From JAEXOD01 sp964652025 (lineage in GTDB: Bacteria > Bacteroidota > Ignavibacteria > Ignavibacteriales > Melioribacteraceae), in assembly GCA_964652025.1 (NCBI GenBank), contig CAZYZX010000007.1, positions 117,117-181,116 of the forward strand: DNA of 64,000 nucleotides, given 5' to 3'. A model generated the notes under the pieces. It saw nothing but the letters and a program-made list of their open reading frames with translations. It was not told where the DNA came from and did no database searches. The position numbers and the translations under genes were made by a program. This document shows positions 1 to 8,893 of this stretch, piece by piece; position 1 is the first letter of the stretch; every line of letters begins with the position of its first letter.

Positions 1-126
1 AGAATTAAAACTTTCTTGTATAGGAATATTTTTAGAAGTAATACTTTCGGTTTTTGGTTTAACTTTTTCTTCGGTGCAAAAATTTAGCAAAAGCAAAAGT
101 AAAACTAAAATCTTAAGATATTTCAT
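1..126 (-). CDS. Partial lipoprotein, probable LPS export protein LptC (N-terminus only)
   Basis: The first 42 codons of a minus-strand gene run off the left edge of the window. It starts at an ATG (126-124) that overlaps the kdsD stop as ATGA, so translation is probably coupled. The visible protein begins MKYLKILVLLLLLLNFC: a lysine, a run of leucines and a cysteine at residue 17, followed by a charged Lys/Glu/Thr linker, as in a lipoprotein signal. The residue before the Cys is Phe, which is unusual for a lipobox. Position after kdsA-kdsD suggests LptC, the LPS-transport bitopic protein, because kds and lpt genes are often adjacent. That name is inference from context only. Confidence 0.5.
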   Translation of the reverse strand, partial: MKYLKILVLLLLLLNFCTEEKVKPKTESITSKNIPIQESFNS

Positions 127-1106
127 CTTGTTTGCAATCCTAATTTAACCAAATCGTGAAGGTGAACAATACCAATTGGGTAATTATCGTTATCGATAAC
201 AATTAAAGAAGTAATATTAAACTTTTCCATTTGCTGTAAAGCAAAAGAGGCAAGATACTCACTACTAATAGTTTTAGGATTTTTGGACATTATATCTTTT
301 GCTTTCAGATTTTCGATGGAGGAAGTTTTTTCTAATAAGCGGCGCAAGTCACCATCTGTAATAACACCAGTTAATTTATTTTGGCTATCCACAACGGCAG
401 TTGTACCAAGTCGCTTGCTTGTAATAACAATAATAGTATCTTTAAGGGAAGTTTCTTCATTAACAATAGGAACATCTTTACCGGTATACATAATTTCTGA
501 AATACGCAAGGAAAGACGTTTACCAAGTGAGCCGGCAGGGTGAAGCAGGGCGAAATCTTCTGCGGTAAAGCCGCGCATTTCTAAAAGAACAATTGCAAGC
601 GCATCACCCATAACTAAAGCGGCGGTTGTAGAAGCAGTTGGTGCTAAGTCGTATGGGCATGCTTCTTCTTTAACGCCACAATCTAAAACTATGTCACATT
701 CTTTAGCAATTTTACTATTTGGATTGCCTGTCATCATAATTAAAGGAACACCAATCCTTTTAAATAGGGGAACAAGGTTAAAAAGCTCTTCAGTATAACC
801 ACTTTTAGAAATTAAAATCACGATATCATCTTTGCGAACCATGCCTAAATCGCCATGTGTGGCATCTGTTGGGTGCATGTAAATTGCTGCGGTGCCGGTG
901 CTATTCATAGTGGCAACTATTTTGCGCGCAATTAATCCACTTTTACCCATACCCGTAAAAACAACGCGTCCTTTAGATTTATAAATCAATTTAACAGCTT
1001 TAGCAAATTCTTCATCAACGCGAGGCACAAGTTCTAAAATTGCGTCACCTTCTATTTTTATTACTTTTTTACCAATTTCTACAAGTTCTTTATTAGTGTA
1101 TTTCAT
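123..1106 (-). CDS. kdsD: D-arabinose 5-phosphate isomerase
   Basis: Interconverts ribulose 5-phosphate and arabinose 5-phosphate, the first committed step towards Kdo of LPS. The 327-aa protein has the standard KdsD/GutQ layout: an N-terminal SIS sugar-isomerase domain (about residues 35-185, with TGMGKSGLIARK and the ATHGDLGM segment) and two CBS domains (about 205-325). The conserved LHPAGSLGKRL segment after the SIS domain carries the His associated with catalysis in this family. The length is normal. It lies 3 nt downstream of kdsA on the same strand and overlaps the next lipoprotein gene by 4 nt, so the three appear to be one operon. Confidence 0.96.
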   Translation of the reverse strand: MKYTNKELVEIGKKVIKIEGDAILELVPRVDEEFAKAVKLIYKSKGRVVFTGMGKSGLIARKIVATMNSTGTAAIYMHPTDATHGDLGMVRKDDIVILISKSGYTEELFNLVPLFKRIGVPLIMMTGNPNSKIAKECDIVLDCGVKEEACPYDLAPTASTTAALVMGDALAIVLLEMRGFTAEDFALLHPAGSLGKRLSLRISEIMYTGKDVPIVNEETSLKDTIIVITSKRLGTTAVVDSQNKLTGVITDGDLRRLLEKTSSIENLKAKDIMSKNPKTISSEYLASFALQQMEKFNITSLIVIDNDNYPIGIVHLHDLVKLGLQTR

Positions 1107-1109
1107 ACT

Positions 1110-1925
1110 TTAATTTTTTTGTTTAACAATATCATCAATTTTTTTAACATCAATAAGTAAACTTTCTAAGTTATCTAATTTAAGTTGGCTAGCGGCATCG
1201 CTAAGTGCCTTTTCTGGATTTGGATGCACTTCTAAGAATAAAGCATCTATACCAACTGCGGCAGCGGCTTTAGCTAAATATGGGATGTAAATTGGGTTGC
1301 CGCCTGTAACGTTTCCACTGCTTGGCATTTGAACAGAGTGTGTGGCATCCATAACAACTGGATAACCAAGCGAGCGCATTATCACTAACGAGCGCATGTC
1401 TACTACTAAATTATGGTAACCAAAAGTTGTTCCTCTTTCTGTTAACATAATTTTTTTATTGCCTGTAGATTCTATTTTTTCTGCTGCATGTTTCATATCT
1501 TCTGGGGCTAAAAACTGTCCCTTTTTAACGTTAACTGCTTTATTTGTTTTTCCTGCTGCAAGTAAAAGCTCGGTTTGCCTACATAAAAAAGCGGGGATTT
1601 GTAAAATATCTGCAACTTCTGCTGCCATATTTATTTCTTCTACAGAGTGAACATCTGTAACTACAGGAACGTTAAACTCTTTTTTAACATTAGCTAAAAT
1701 TTGTAAAGCTTCTTCATCACCTAAACCAATAAAAGAGTTTAGGCTAGTTCGATTAGCTTTTTTATAACTTGATTTGAAAATAAAGGGGATGTTTAATTTG
1801 TTAGTAATATTTTTAATTTTTTCGGCTGTAAAAAATGTTATATCTTTATTTTCAACCACACATGGTCCAGCCAACAAAACAAAAGGGTTATTATTTCCAA
1901 TAGTAAAAGAATTAAAGGTAATCAA
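1110..1925 (-). CDS. kdsA: 3-deoxy-8-phosphooctulonate synthase (Kdo-8-P synthase)
   Basis: Condenses phosphoenolpyruvate with arabinose 5-phosphate to give Kdo 8-phosphate for LPS core. It is 271 aa, a TIM barrel of the DAHP synthase I/KdsA family. Visible motifs are FKSSYKKANRTS, TERGTTFGYHNLVVDMRS and DATHSVQMP. Near the N-terminus it reads LLAGPCVVE. The Cys replaces the Asn of the E. coli enzyme, which is the hallmark of the metal-dependent class (as in Aquifex). The start is TTG, with a GAGG-type ribosome site about 8 nt upstream. The product feeds Kdo synthesis together with the neighbouring kdsD, 3 nt away. Confidence 0.95.
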   Translation of the reverse strand: MITFNSFTIGNNNPFVLLAGPCVVENKDITFFTAEKIKNITNKLNIPFIFKSSYKKANRTSLNSFIGLGDEEALQILANVKKEFNVPVVTDVHSVEEINMAAEVADILQIPAFLCRQTELLLAAGKTNKAVNVKKGQFLAPEDMKHAAEKIESTGNKKIMLTERGTTFGYHNLVVDMRSLVIMRSLGYPVVMDATHSVQMPSSGNVTGGNPIYIPYLAKAAAAVGIDALFLEVHPNPEKALSDAASQLKLDNLESLLIDVKKIDDIVKQKN

Positions 1926-1939
1926 AAAAGTATCCTCTT

Positions 1940-2974
1940 TTAAAAAATGGGGTCTATAACTTCGTTTCTTTCTTTACGTTTAAAAGTTTTGCCAAAGTGT
2001 TTAAATGCAAGTTCAGTAGCTTCTCGCCCGCGTGGTGTGCGCATAATAAACCCTTGCTGAATTAAGAACGGTTCGTAAACTTCTTCTATAGTGCCGGGGT
2101 CTTCGTTAACAGATACGCTAAGGTTATTTAAGCCGACTGGACCGCCGTTGAATTTTTCTATAATAGTTAAAATTATATCTTTATCCATTTCATCTAAACC
2201 AAAATCATCAACATCTAAAGCAAGTAAAGCTTTTTTAGCGATGGATAAATCTATAACGTTTTTATTTTCATAATCCGCAAAATCTCTAGTTCTTTTAAGT
2301 AAGCGGTTAGCAATTCTTGGTGTGCCGCGGCTACGTTTAGCAATTTCGTAAGCGGCGTCTTCATCTATTTTAATGCCCAATATTTTGGCAGAGCGTTTAA
2401 CTATATTTTGTAAAATATCTGCAGTGTAGTAATCTAAACGTACTTTAATACCAAACCTATCTCGTAAAGGGGCAGTTAATAAACCTGCGCGTGTAGTTGC
2501 CCCAGCTAAAGTAAAATGGGGTAGTTTAATTTGAACGCTGCGCGCATTTGGTCCGGTATCTATCATAATATCAATTTTAAAATCTTCCATAGCGGAGTAT
2601 AAATATTCTTCCACTAAAGGAGAAAGCCGATGGATTTCATCAATAAAAAGGACGGAATTTTCTTCCATATTAGTAAGTAAACCGGCTAAATCTCCCGGTT
2701 TTTCTAATACAGGACCGCTTGTAATTTTAATAGACGTTTCCATCTCGTGGGCAATAATATTAGCAAGTGTGGTTTTACCTAAGCCCGGTGGTCCAGTAAG
2801 CAGCACATGGTCTAAGCCTTCGCCACGTTTTTTGGCTGCTCCAATAAACACTTTAAAGTTTTCTATTATTTTTTGTTGCCCTAAAAACTCGTCAAATCTA
2901 TAAGGTCGTAAAGCGTTATCAAGCTTTTTCTCTTCTTCTTTGGGGTAAGGGTTAGTCGCTTCCGATTTTCTCAT
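1940..2974 (-). CDS. ruvB: Holliday junction branch-migration ATPase RuvB
   Basis: Hexameric AAA+ motor that drives branch migration with RuvA during recombinational repair. The 344-aa protein has Walker A GPPGLGKTTLA, Walker B LFIDEIHRL, sensor/arginine-finger region GATTRAGLLTAPLRDRFG and the RuvB C-terminal winged helix ending in TPRGREATELAFKHFG. The N-terminal RPYRFDEFLGQ is also typical. It starts at ATG. It sits 14 nt upstream of kdsA on the same strand and 13 nt downstream of a membrane acyltransferase. ruvA and ruvC are not in the window. Confidence 0.98.
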   Translation of the reverse strand: MRKSEATNPYPKEEEKKLDNALRPYRFDEFLGQQKIIENFKVFIGAAKKRGEGLDHVLLTGPPGLGKTTLANIIAHEMETSIKITSGPVLEKPGDLAGLLTNMEENSVLFIDEIHRLSPLVEEYLYSAMEDFKIDIMIDTGPNARSVQIKLPHFTLAGATTRAGLLTAPLRDRFGIKVRLDYYTADILQNIVKRSAKILGIKIDEDAAYEIAKRSRGTPRIANRLLKRTRDFADYENKNVIDLSIAKKALLALDVDDFGLDEMDKDIILTIIEKFNGGPVGLNNLSVSVNEDPGTIEEVYEPFLIQQGFIMRTPRGREATELAFKHFGKTFKRKERNEVIDPIF

Positions 2975-2987
2975 AGATTTAACTTAG

Positions 2988-4067
2988 TTATCGTTTTATT
3001 ACATATTTTAACTTGGAATTTAGCTTTACCATTACTACCATGGCTATAATCATTGCAATTGCAGAAATTAATGCTAATTCCGAGCTAAGGTTTGTTCCTA
3101 ATATTTTTTCAAATCCTGGGAAGTAAGCAAAACCATATAAAAGTAATAAATGGGCAACATAAATTAATAAGGTGTTTGCGCCTAAAAGCTTTATAATTTG
3201 TGGGCAATAATTCATCTTCTTTTCTATAATAGTTGCAACGCCATAAAGAGCAATTACAACACCTAAACGTAATGCAACAAGTTTAATAATTTCCACCCAA
3301 TAAAGGTCTTCAATTAAACCATGTACGCTTAATTGGCTAATTATTACAGATAGCGAAACGAAAAGTGTTCCATAAAATACTAAGTTATAACTAAATACTT
3401 TAGATTTAACCAACTCTTTATTTTGAGCAATAAAGCTACCTAAAAGAGCACCAGATAAAACATAACCAGCCCAAGGGAATAATGGGAAAAGCGAACCAAA
3501 TTTATCTGAAAAATAGTTACGGATAACTAAAGGTAAGCTGTTTACGCTTTCTGATGTAAGCACGGTAGGAGCTAATAAGAAAAAGAACAAAGCACCGCTT
3601 AAAAATACTATATTGTCAGAAATCTTAAATTTTTCTGCAATGATGCTTAAAATTATAACAAATAGTAATCCAAAACCAATTAAATGTAATGCGTCTACTG
3701 TATAAAAAGTAAGCCACTGACCAAAGGATATGTCGGAAATGTTTAATAAATGTGTAAAAGGGAAACGGAGCAAGTAACCTAAAAATAATAGTAAACCAAC
3801 TCTTTTTAAACCTTTTACTATTCTTGGGTTTTGCCAAAATGGTGCATTAGCACTACGTAATAAATAAGTAAATGCTAAGCCAGATGTAAACATAAATATT
3901 GGTGCCGTAAAACCACGTATTGTATGCCAAATATAAAAGAACCCAGAGTCCAAAGTTCTATATTCTGGGCTTAATAATGCGTTAATTGTGTGACCTTGAA
4001 CCATTTGCAACACTGCAAAAGCTCTCATAAGGTCTATAAATATTAATCTTTCTTTTTTTGCTTCCAC
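2988..4067 (-). CDS. Integral membrane acyltransferase-like protein (DUF1624/heparan N-acetyltransferase type)
   Basis: A 359-aa polytopic membrane protein with about ten hydrophobic segments. The N-terminus reads RLIFIDLMRAFAVLQMVQGH, matching the IDxxRxxxxxxMxxxH pattern of bacterial DUF1624/acyltransferase-3-like proteins. It is followed by TAPIFMFTSGLAFTYLL, the second conserved helix of that group. Such proteins usually O- or N-acylate envelope glycans, but the substrate cannot be read here. The start is GTG with no clear ribosome site. The gene leads the minus-strand block with ruvB and the kds genes and is divergent from uvrA. Confidence 0.7.
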   Translation of the reverse strand: MEAKKERLIFIDLMRAFAVLQMVQGHTINALLSPEYRTLDSGFFYIWHTIRGFTAPIFMFTSGLAFTYLLRSANAPFWQNPRIVKGLKRVGLLLFLGYLLRFPFTHLLNISDISFGQWLTFYTVDALHLIGFGLLFVIILSIIAEKFKISDNIVFLSGALFFFLLAPTVLTSESVNSLPLVIRNYFSDKFGSLFPLFPWAGYVLSGALLGSFIAQNKELVKSKVFSYNLVFYGTLFVSLSVIISQLSVHGLIEDLYWVEIIKLVALRLGVVIALYGVATIIEKKMNYCPQIIKLLGANTLLIYVAHLLLLYGFAYFPGFEKILGTNLSSELALISAIAMIIAMVVMVKLNSKLKYVIKR

Positions 4068-4301
4068 TTTTTTATAACTACTAATTAAAAAAAATTTAAC
4101 TAACTAAAATACAATTTTTTTTACAAAATTTAAACAATTTTAATAAATAAAATGTTTTTATTTCATTAATTATTATCGAATTTTTTTGTTTAATAATTAG
4201 TGCAAAAATTTAGTTTATTTTATTATAAGTTATGTAATAAACATTACTTAAAAATAAAACAGATAAAAAAATAAGAATTAATATTTGATTTTTTTTGTTT
4301 A

Positions 4302-4340
4302 GTTAGTTATAATTAAAAGTTTAAACTTTTTATACTAACC
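4302..4340. promoter_or_regulatory. Hyphenated dyad upstream of uvrA
   Basis: A perfect 16-bp palindrome, AAAAGTTTAAACTTTT, lies at 4315-4330. It is extended by imperfect outer arms: GTTAG-TATA on the left and ATACTAACC on the right. The whole dyad ends 4 nt before the uvrA ATG at 4345, and no Shine-Dalgarno sequence is visible there. It could be a repressor operator or an RNA hairpin over the translation start. The rest of the 277-nt divergent intergenic region (4068-4344) is very AT-rich and shows no gene. Confidence 0.5.
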
Positions 4341-4344
4341 AAAT

Positions 4345-7212
4345 ATGGAAAACAGCGAAAAAATAATAATACGCGGAGCGCGTGAACACAACTTAAAAAA
4401 TATAGATTTAGAAATTCCACGGGATACATTTACAGTAATAACAGGCTTATCGGGAAGTGGAAAATCCACACTTGCATTTGATACAATATATGCAGAAGGG
4501 CAAAGGCGATATATAGAATCGCTATCGCCATATGCGCGCCAGTTTTTAAATTTAATGGAAAAGCCGGAAGTAGATTTAATAGAAGGATTAAGCCCAGCAA
4601 TATCGATTGAGCAAAAATCTACATCGCATAATCCACGCTCTACAGTGGGAACAGTAACCGAAATTTACGATTTTATGCGCTTGCTTTATAGCAAAGTTGG
4701 TACTGTGCACTGCTACCAATGCGGTAGACCAGTTGAAAAACAGAGCACTGATGAAATTATTGATAACATTTTAACCAAGTTTAATAATAAAAAAATAATT
4801 GTGCTTGCGCCCTTAATTAAGGGAAGAAAAGGACACTATGAAGAGCTATTTAACACGCTTTATAAAGAAGGTTTTACTAAAGTTAGAGTAGATGGTGAAA
4901 TACAAGAAATATCAGACGATATGAAGCTAAGCAGATATCAAAAACATGATATTGAGCTTGTAGTAGATAGAATTAGCGTTAAAGAGAATGCTATTATTAG
5001 AGTAAGAGAAAGTGTAGAAATTGCATTAAATAGAGGTGAAGGTTATTGCATAATTAATAGTGAAGGTGAAGATTTTGTTTATAGCAAAATATTTGCATGC
5101 CATTACTGTAACATAGGTTTTGAAGAGCTTTCTCCAAATTCATTTTCTTTTAACTCTGCTTATGGTGCATGCACAGCTTGCGATGGCTTAGGAGAAAAGA
5201 AGGAAATTGATTTAGATTTAGTTATACCAGATGCTGAAAAAAGTATTGCAGAAGGTGGGATTGTTCCTTTAGGTGAAAAGCGGGATATGTATTTTTATAA
5301 TCAGTTAGAAGCAGTAGCAAAGCAATTAGGTTTTTCACTCTATCAAAAAATTAATACAATACCAAAAGAGTTTTTAGATATTGTGCTATATGGAAGTAAA
5401 AAAGCTACAAAAATAAAGTATACATTTGCAAGTGGTGTAACAACTAATCTTTCCTTAAGCTTTAGGGGAGTTTTTAATTATATTTGGGATCAATACAACC
5501 ATACAAGCAGCGATAGCTTAAGGGAAAAAGCAGAAAGTTTTATGTCTACAAAAAAGTGCTCTGTTTGCAATGGAGAGCGCTTAAAAAAAGAGCCACTTGC
5601 TGTTAAAATTAATAACTTAAACATTAGCCAGGTTTCTGCTTTATCAATTAATAAAGCAAAGGAATTTTTTGATAATTTAGAATTTACGGGGAATAATAAA
5701 ATAATAGCACGTCCAATATTAAAAGAAATTAGAGAGAGGCTAGAGTTTTTACTTAATGTTGGATTAGATTATTTAACGCTTGATAGAAGTGCCAAAACTT
5801 TAAGTGGTGGCGAAGCTCAAAGAATTAGGCTAGCTACACAAATAGGAACACAATTAGCCGGTGTTTTATATGTTTTGGATGAACCAAGCATTGGATTGCA
5901 CCAAAGCGATAACGATAAGCTGATTAATTCCCTTAAAAATTTGCGGGATTTAGGGAACACAATTTTAGTTGTAGAGCATGATAGGGAAACTATAGAAAGC
6001 AGTGACTATATTATAGACCTTGGACCGCGTGCGGGCGAGCATGGTGGTAAAGTAATTTTTAGCGGTTATAAGGATAATTTATATAACGATAAACCAAAAG
6101 ATAGCTTAACTTATAGTTATTTAATTGATAAACTAAATATACCTATACCAAAAGAAAGGCGAAAACCGAAGGGGGAATATTTAACCATTTATGGTGCTAA
6201 GGGAAATAATTTAAAGAATATTGCTGTATCGTTTCCACTCGGTACATTTATATGTGTAACTGGTGTAAGTGGAAGCGGAAAATCTACTTTAGTTAATGAA
6301 ACTTTAGTTAGAATATTAAAAAAACACGTTTATGGAACGATGGATATTCCATTACCTTACGAAAAAGTTGAAGGGTTGGAATATATAGATAAGGTTATAG
6401 AAATAGACCAATCACCTATAGGCAGAACTCCACGCTCTAACCCTGCAACTTATACGGGATTATTTACGCATATAAGAGACCTATTTGCACAGTTACCGGA
6501 AAGCAAAGTGCGCGGCTATGGACCGGGTAGATTTAGCTTTAATGTTTCTGGTGGTAGGTGTGAAACTTGCCAAGGCGATGGCTTAATGAAAATTGAAATG
6601 AATTTTTTACCTAACGTTTACGTAAAGTGCGAAACTTGTGGAGGCAAAAGATATAACAACGAAACTTTAGAAGTTATTTACAAAGGTAAAAATATAAGCG
6701 AAGTGCTTGATATGACAGTTAGCGAAGCACTAGAATTTTTTGAAGATTTGCCAAGAATTAAGCGAAAAATTGAGGCTATTAATGATGTTGGTTTAGGTTA
6801 TATAAAATTGGGGCAACAAGCTACTACACTATCCGGTGGAGAAGCACAAAGGGTTAAACTTGCCACAGAACTTAGCAAAATAAGCACAGGTAAAACAGTT
6901 TATATTTTGGATGAACCTACTACAGGTTTACACTTTGAGGATGTTAAAATTCTTATGGATGTGCTTAATAAACTTGTGGATAAAGGGAACACTGTTATAG
7001 TTGTAGAGCATAATTTGGACGTAATTAAAATAGCAGATTATATTATAGATTTAGGTCCTAAAGGGGGAGAAAATGGGGGTGAAGTGATTGCTACTGGAAC
7101 ACCTGAAGAAATTTTACAAAATGCAAAAAGCATTACGGGTGTTTACTTGGCAAAAGAGTTCAATAGAATTAAAGAAAACTTAGAAGGAGAGATAAATGAA
7201 AAACAGTGTTGA
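4345..7212 (+). CDS. uvrA: Excinuclease ABC subunit A
   Basis: DNA-damage recognition ATPase of nucleotide excision repair, working with UvrB. The 955-aa length fits the family. It has two ABC modules: Walker A GLSGSGKSTLAFDTIYAEG near residue 35 and GVSGSGKSTLVNETL near 640, with signature motifs LSGGEAQRIRLATQIG and LSGGEAQRVKLATELS. Zinc-finger cysteines are present as CHYCNIGFEE with a distal CTACDGLG, and as CETCQGDG with CETCGGKRY. It starts at ATG without an obvious Shine-Dalgarno, just after a palindrome. Its last 17 nt overlap the next gene, which has its own ribosome site. Confidence 0.98.
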   Translation: MENSEKIIIRGAREHNLKNIDLEIPRDTFTVITGLSGSGKSTLAFDTIYAEGQRRYIESLSPYARQFLNLMEKPEVDLIEGLSPAISIEQKSTSHNPRSTVGTVTEIYDFMRLLYSKVGTVHCYQCGRPVEKQSTDEIIDNILTKFNNKKIIVLAPLIKGRKGHYEELFNTLYKEGFTKVRVDGEIQEISDDMKLSRYQKHDIELVVDRISVKENAIIRVRESVEIALNRGEGYCIINSEGEDFVYSKIFACHYCNIGFEELSPNSFSFNSAYGACTACDGLGEKKEIDLDLVIPDAEKSIAEGGIVPLGEKRDMYFYNQLEAVAKQLGFSLYQKINTIPKEFLDIVLYGSKKATKIKYTFASGVTTNLSLSFRGVFNYIWDQYNHTSSDSLREKAESFMSTKKCSVCNGERLKKEPLAVKINNLNISQVSALSINKAKEFFDNLEFTGNNKIIARPILKEIRERLEFLLNVGLDYLTLDRSAKTLSGGEAQRIRLATQIGTQLAGVLYVLDEPSIGLHQSDNDKLINSLKNLRDLGNTILVVEHDRETIESSDYIIDLGPRAGEHGGKVIFSGYKDNLYNDKPKDSLTYSYLIDKLNIPIPKERRKPKGEYLTIYGAKGNNLKNIAVSFPLGTFICVTGVSGSGKSTLVNETLVRILKKHVYGTMDIPLPYEKVEGLEYIDKVIEIDQSPIGRTPRSNPATYTGLFTHIRDLFAQLPESKVRGYGPGRFSFNVSGGRCETCQGDGLMKIEMNFLPNVYVKCETCGGKRYNNETLEVIYKGKNISEVLDMTVSEALEFFEDLPRIKRKIEAINDVGLGYIKLGQQATTLSGGEAQRVKLATELSKISTGKTVYILDEPTTGLHFEDVKILMDVLNKLVDKGNTVIVVEHNLDVIKIADYIIDLGPKGGENGGEVIATGTPEEILQNAKSITGVYLAKEFNRIKENLEGEINEKQC

Positions 7213-7558
7213 AGAATTTAGATTATATCGAAAAGAGATGAATGATAAAATCTTAAATTCTGGATTTTTAGATTTTAAGAAATTTTTTGCATTAGATAAT
7301 AAGGCTTATTTAGAAGGCGCACTACCTGTTAAAATGAAAGAGTTAATGGGTTTGGTTGCATCTATGGTTTTAAGGTGCAATGATTGTATTTTATACCATT
7401 TAGATAGGTGCGTTGCAGAAGGTACGACAAGGCAAGAATTTTATGAAGCATTTAACATAGCACTTATTGTGGGTGGTTCTATTGTTATTCCACATTTAAG
7501 GTATGCTATGGAAAAATTAGATGAACTTTATAACGAAATTGAGAAGAAAGATGAGTAA
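7196..7558 (+). CDS. AhpD-like / carboxymuconolactone decarboxylase family protein
   Basis: A 120-aa single-domain protein with MGLVASMVLRCNDCILYH. The CxxCxxxH motif is the redox-active signature of AhpD-type peroxidase-partner proteins, and the helical fold matches the CMD family. It is probably a small thiol oxidoreductase, but the substrate is unknown. It starts at an ATG preceded by AAGGAGAG, 17 nt inside the 3' end of uvrA. Its stop overlaps the next start by 8 nt, so it is tightly coupled to DNA-repair and nucleotide-salvage genes. CMD proteins also include decarboxylases, but the CxxC argues for a redox role. Confidence 0.85.
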   Translation: MKNSVEEFRLYRKEMNDKILNSGFLDFKKFFALDNKAYLEGALPVKMKELMGLVASMVLRCNDCILYHLDRCVAEGTTRQEFYEAFNIALIVGGSIVIPHLRYAMEKLDELYNEIEKKDE

Positions 7559-8888
7559 AATTATTATTGTTCCAAAAGAAATAGTTACTGTTAACAAAAA
7601 AGATGAAATTTTAAGAAATTACGCTGTAGAAATAGTAGATAATATTATAACCAATATTTACCCAACTAAAGATATTAAGCCCGAAGATAACAAATATGTT
7701 GTTAACTACAATAATTTAACTTTAATACCGGGATTTGTTCAAACGCATATACATTTATGCCAAACGATGTTTAGGGGACTTGCTGATGACTTAGAGCTTT
7801 TAGATTGGCTTGGCAAAAAGATATTTTTATTTGAAAATGCACATAATTATGATTCTTTAATATATAGTGCAATGCTTGGAATTTACGAGCTACAAACAAG
7901 CGGTACAACAACTTTGCTGGATATGGGGACGCTTAACCATATGGAAGCAGTTTTTGAAGAGATGATTAGTAGCGGTATGCGAGGATTTTCTGGCAAGTGT
8001 ATGATTGATGAAAATGATTTAGTCCCCAAATTTAAGGAGACTAAAGAAAGAAGTTTAAGCTATAGTATGCAACTTGCTAAGGAATATCACAATACAAAAA
8101 CTGATAGAGTAAAATATGCTTATGCACCCCGTTTTGCTCTTTCCTGCAGTTATGATTTGCTTAAAGAAACAGCAGAATTAGTTAGCGAGCTGCCTGGTTC
8201 GTTGTATCACACGCATTCATCAGAAAATAAGGATGAAATTGCTGCTGTTAGAAAAAAATATGGAAAAGAAAATGTTGATTTTTTTAATAGTATAGGTGCA
8301 CTTAACGATAAAACAGTTCTAGCGCACTGCATCCACTTAAACGAAAGTGAAACCGAAATGCTTAAGGAAACTAATACACGTGTTGCACATTGCCCTTCTT
8401 CTAACTTAAAGCTTGGTAGTGGTATTGCTAATATTCCTTATTACTTAAGCAAAGGAATTAGTGTTAGCTTAGGTGCAGATGGTGCCCCATGTAACAATAA
8501 TTTAAGCGCTTTTACAGAAATGCGTTTGGCTGCTTTAATTCAAAAACCAATACATGGCAGTACTGTAATGGATGCTAAAACAACGTTAAAACTTGCAACT
8601 ATAGAAGGAGCTAAAGCTTTGCATCTTGAGAATGAAATCGGTTCAGTTGAAGTTGGTAAAAAGGCAGACCTTGTGCTTTTAGATTTAAACATGCCAGATA
8701 AAGCTTTGCTTGATAACGATGAAAATATATATAGTAATATTGTTTATGCAAGTGGTAAGGAAACCGTTAAGCACGTATTAATTGATGGCAGATATGTTGT
8801 TAAAGATGGTAATTCCTTAGTTTATGATAAAGACGAATTGTTTGCTAATGCAAAAGTTATGTTAAACGAACTGTTAAATAGGATTTAA
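7551..8888 (+). CDS. Amidohydrolase, S-adenosylhomocysteine/5'-methylthioadenosine/5'-deoxyadenosine deaminase family
   Basis: Metal-dependent TIM-barrel deaminase. The 445-aa protein contains GFVQTHIHLCQTMFRGL (metal HxH), a distal THSSEN, LAHCIHL and LGADGAPCNNNL, in the order of the MtaD/SsnA/TrzN amidohydrolase group. These enzymes usually deaminate adenosine-like nucleosides. Guanine deaminase-like or s-triazine activities are less likely. I choose the ATG at 7551 (MSKIIIVPKE) because GAAGAAAG precedes it and it overlaps the upstream stop by 8 nt. An upstream in-frame ATG would add ten residues inside the previous gene. It is followed 5 nt later by rdgB. Confidence 0.85.
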   Translation: MSKIIIVPKEIVTVNKKDEILRNYAVEIVDNIITNIYPTKDIKPEDNKYVVNYNNLTLIPGFVQTHIHLCQTMFRGLADDLELLDWLGKKIFLFENAHNYDSLIYSAMLGIYELQTSGTTTLLDMGTLNHMEAVFEEMISSGMRGFSGKCMIDENDLVPKFKETKERSLSYSMQLAKEYHNTKTDRVKYAYAPRFALSCSYDLLKETAELVSELPGSLYHTHSSENKDEIAAVRKKYGKENVDFFNSIGALNDKTVLAHCIHLNESETEMLKETNTRVAHCPSSNLKLGSGIANIPYYLSKGISVSLGADGAPCNNNLSAFTEMRLAALIQKPIHGSTVMDAKTTLKLATIEGAKALHLENEIGSVEVGKKADLVLLDLNMPDKALLDNDENIYSNIVYASGKETVKHVLIDGRYVVKDGNSLVYDKDELFANAKVMLNELLNRI

Positions 8889-8893
8889 TTTCT

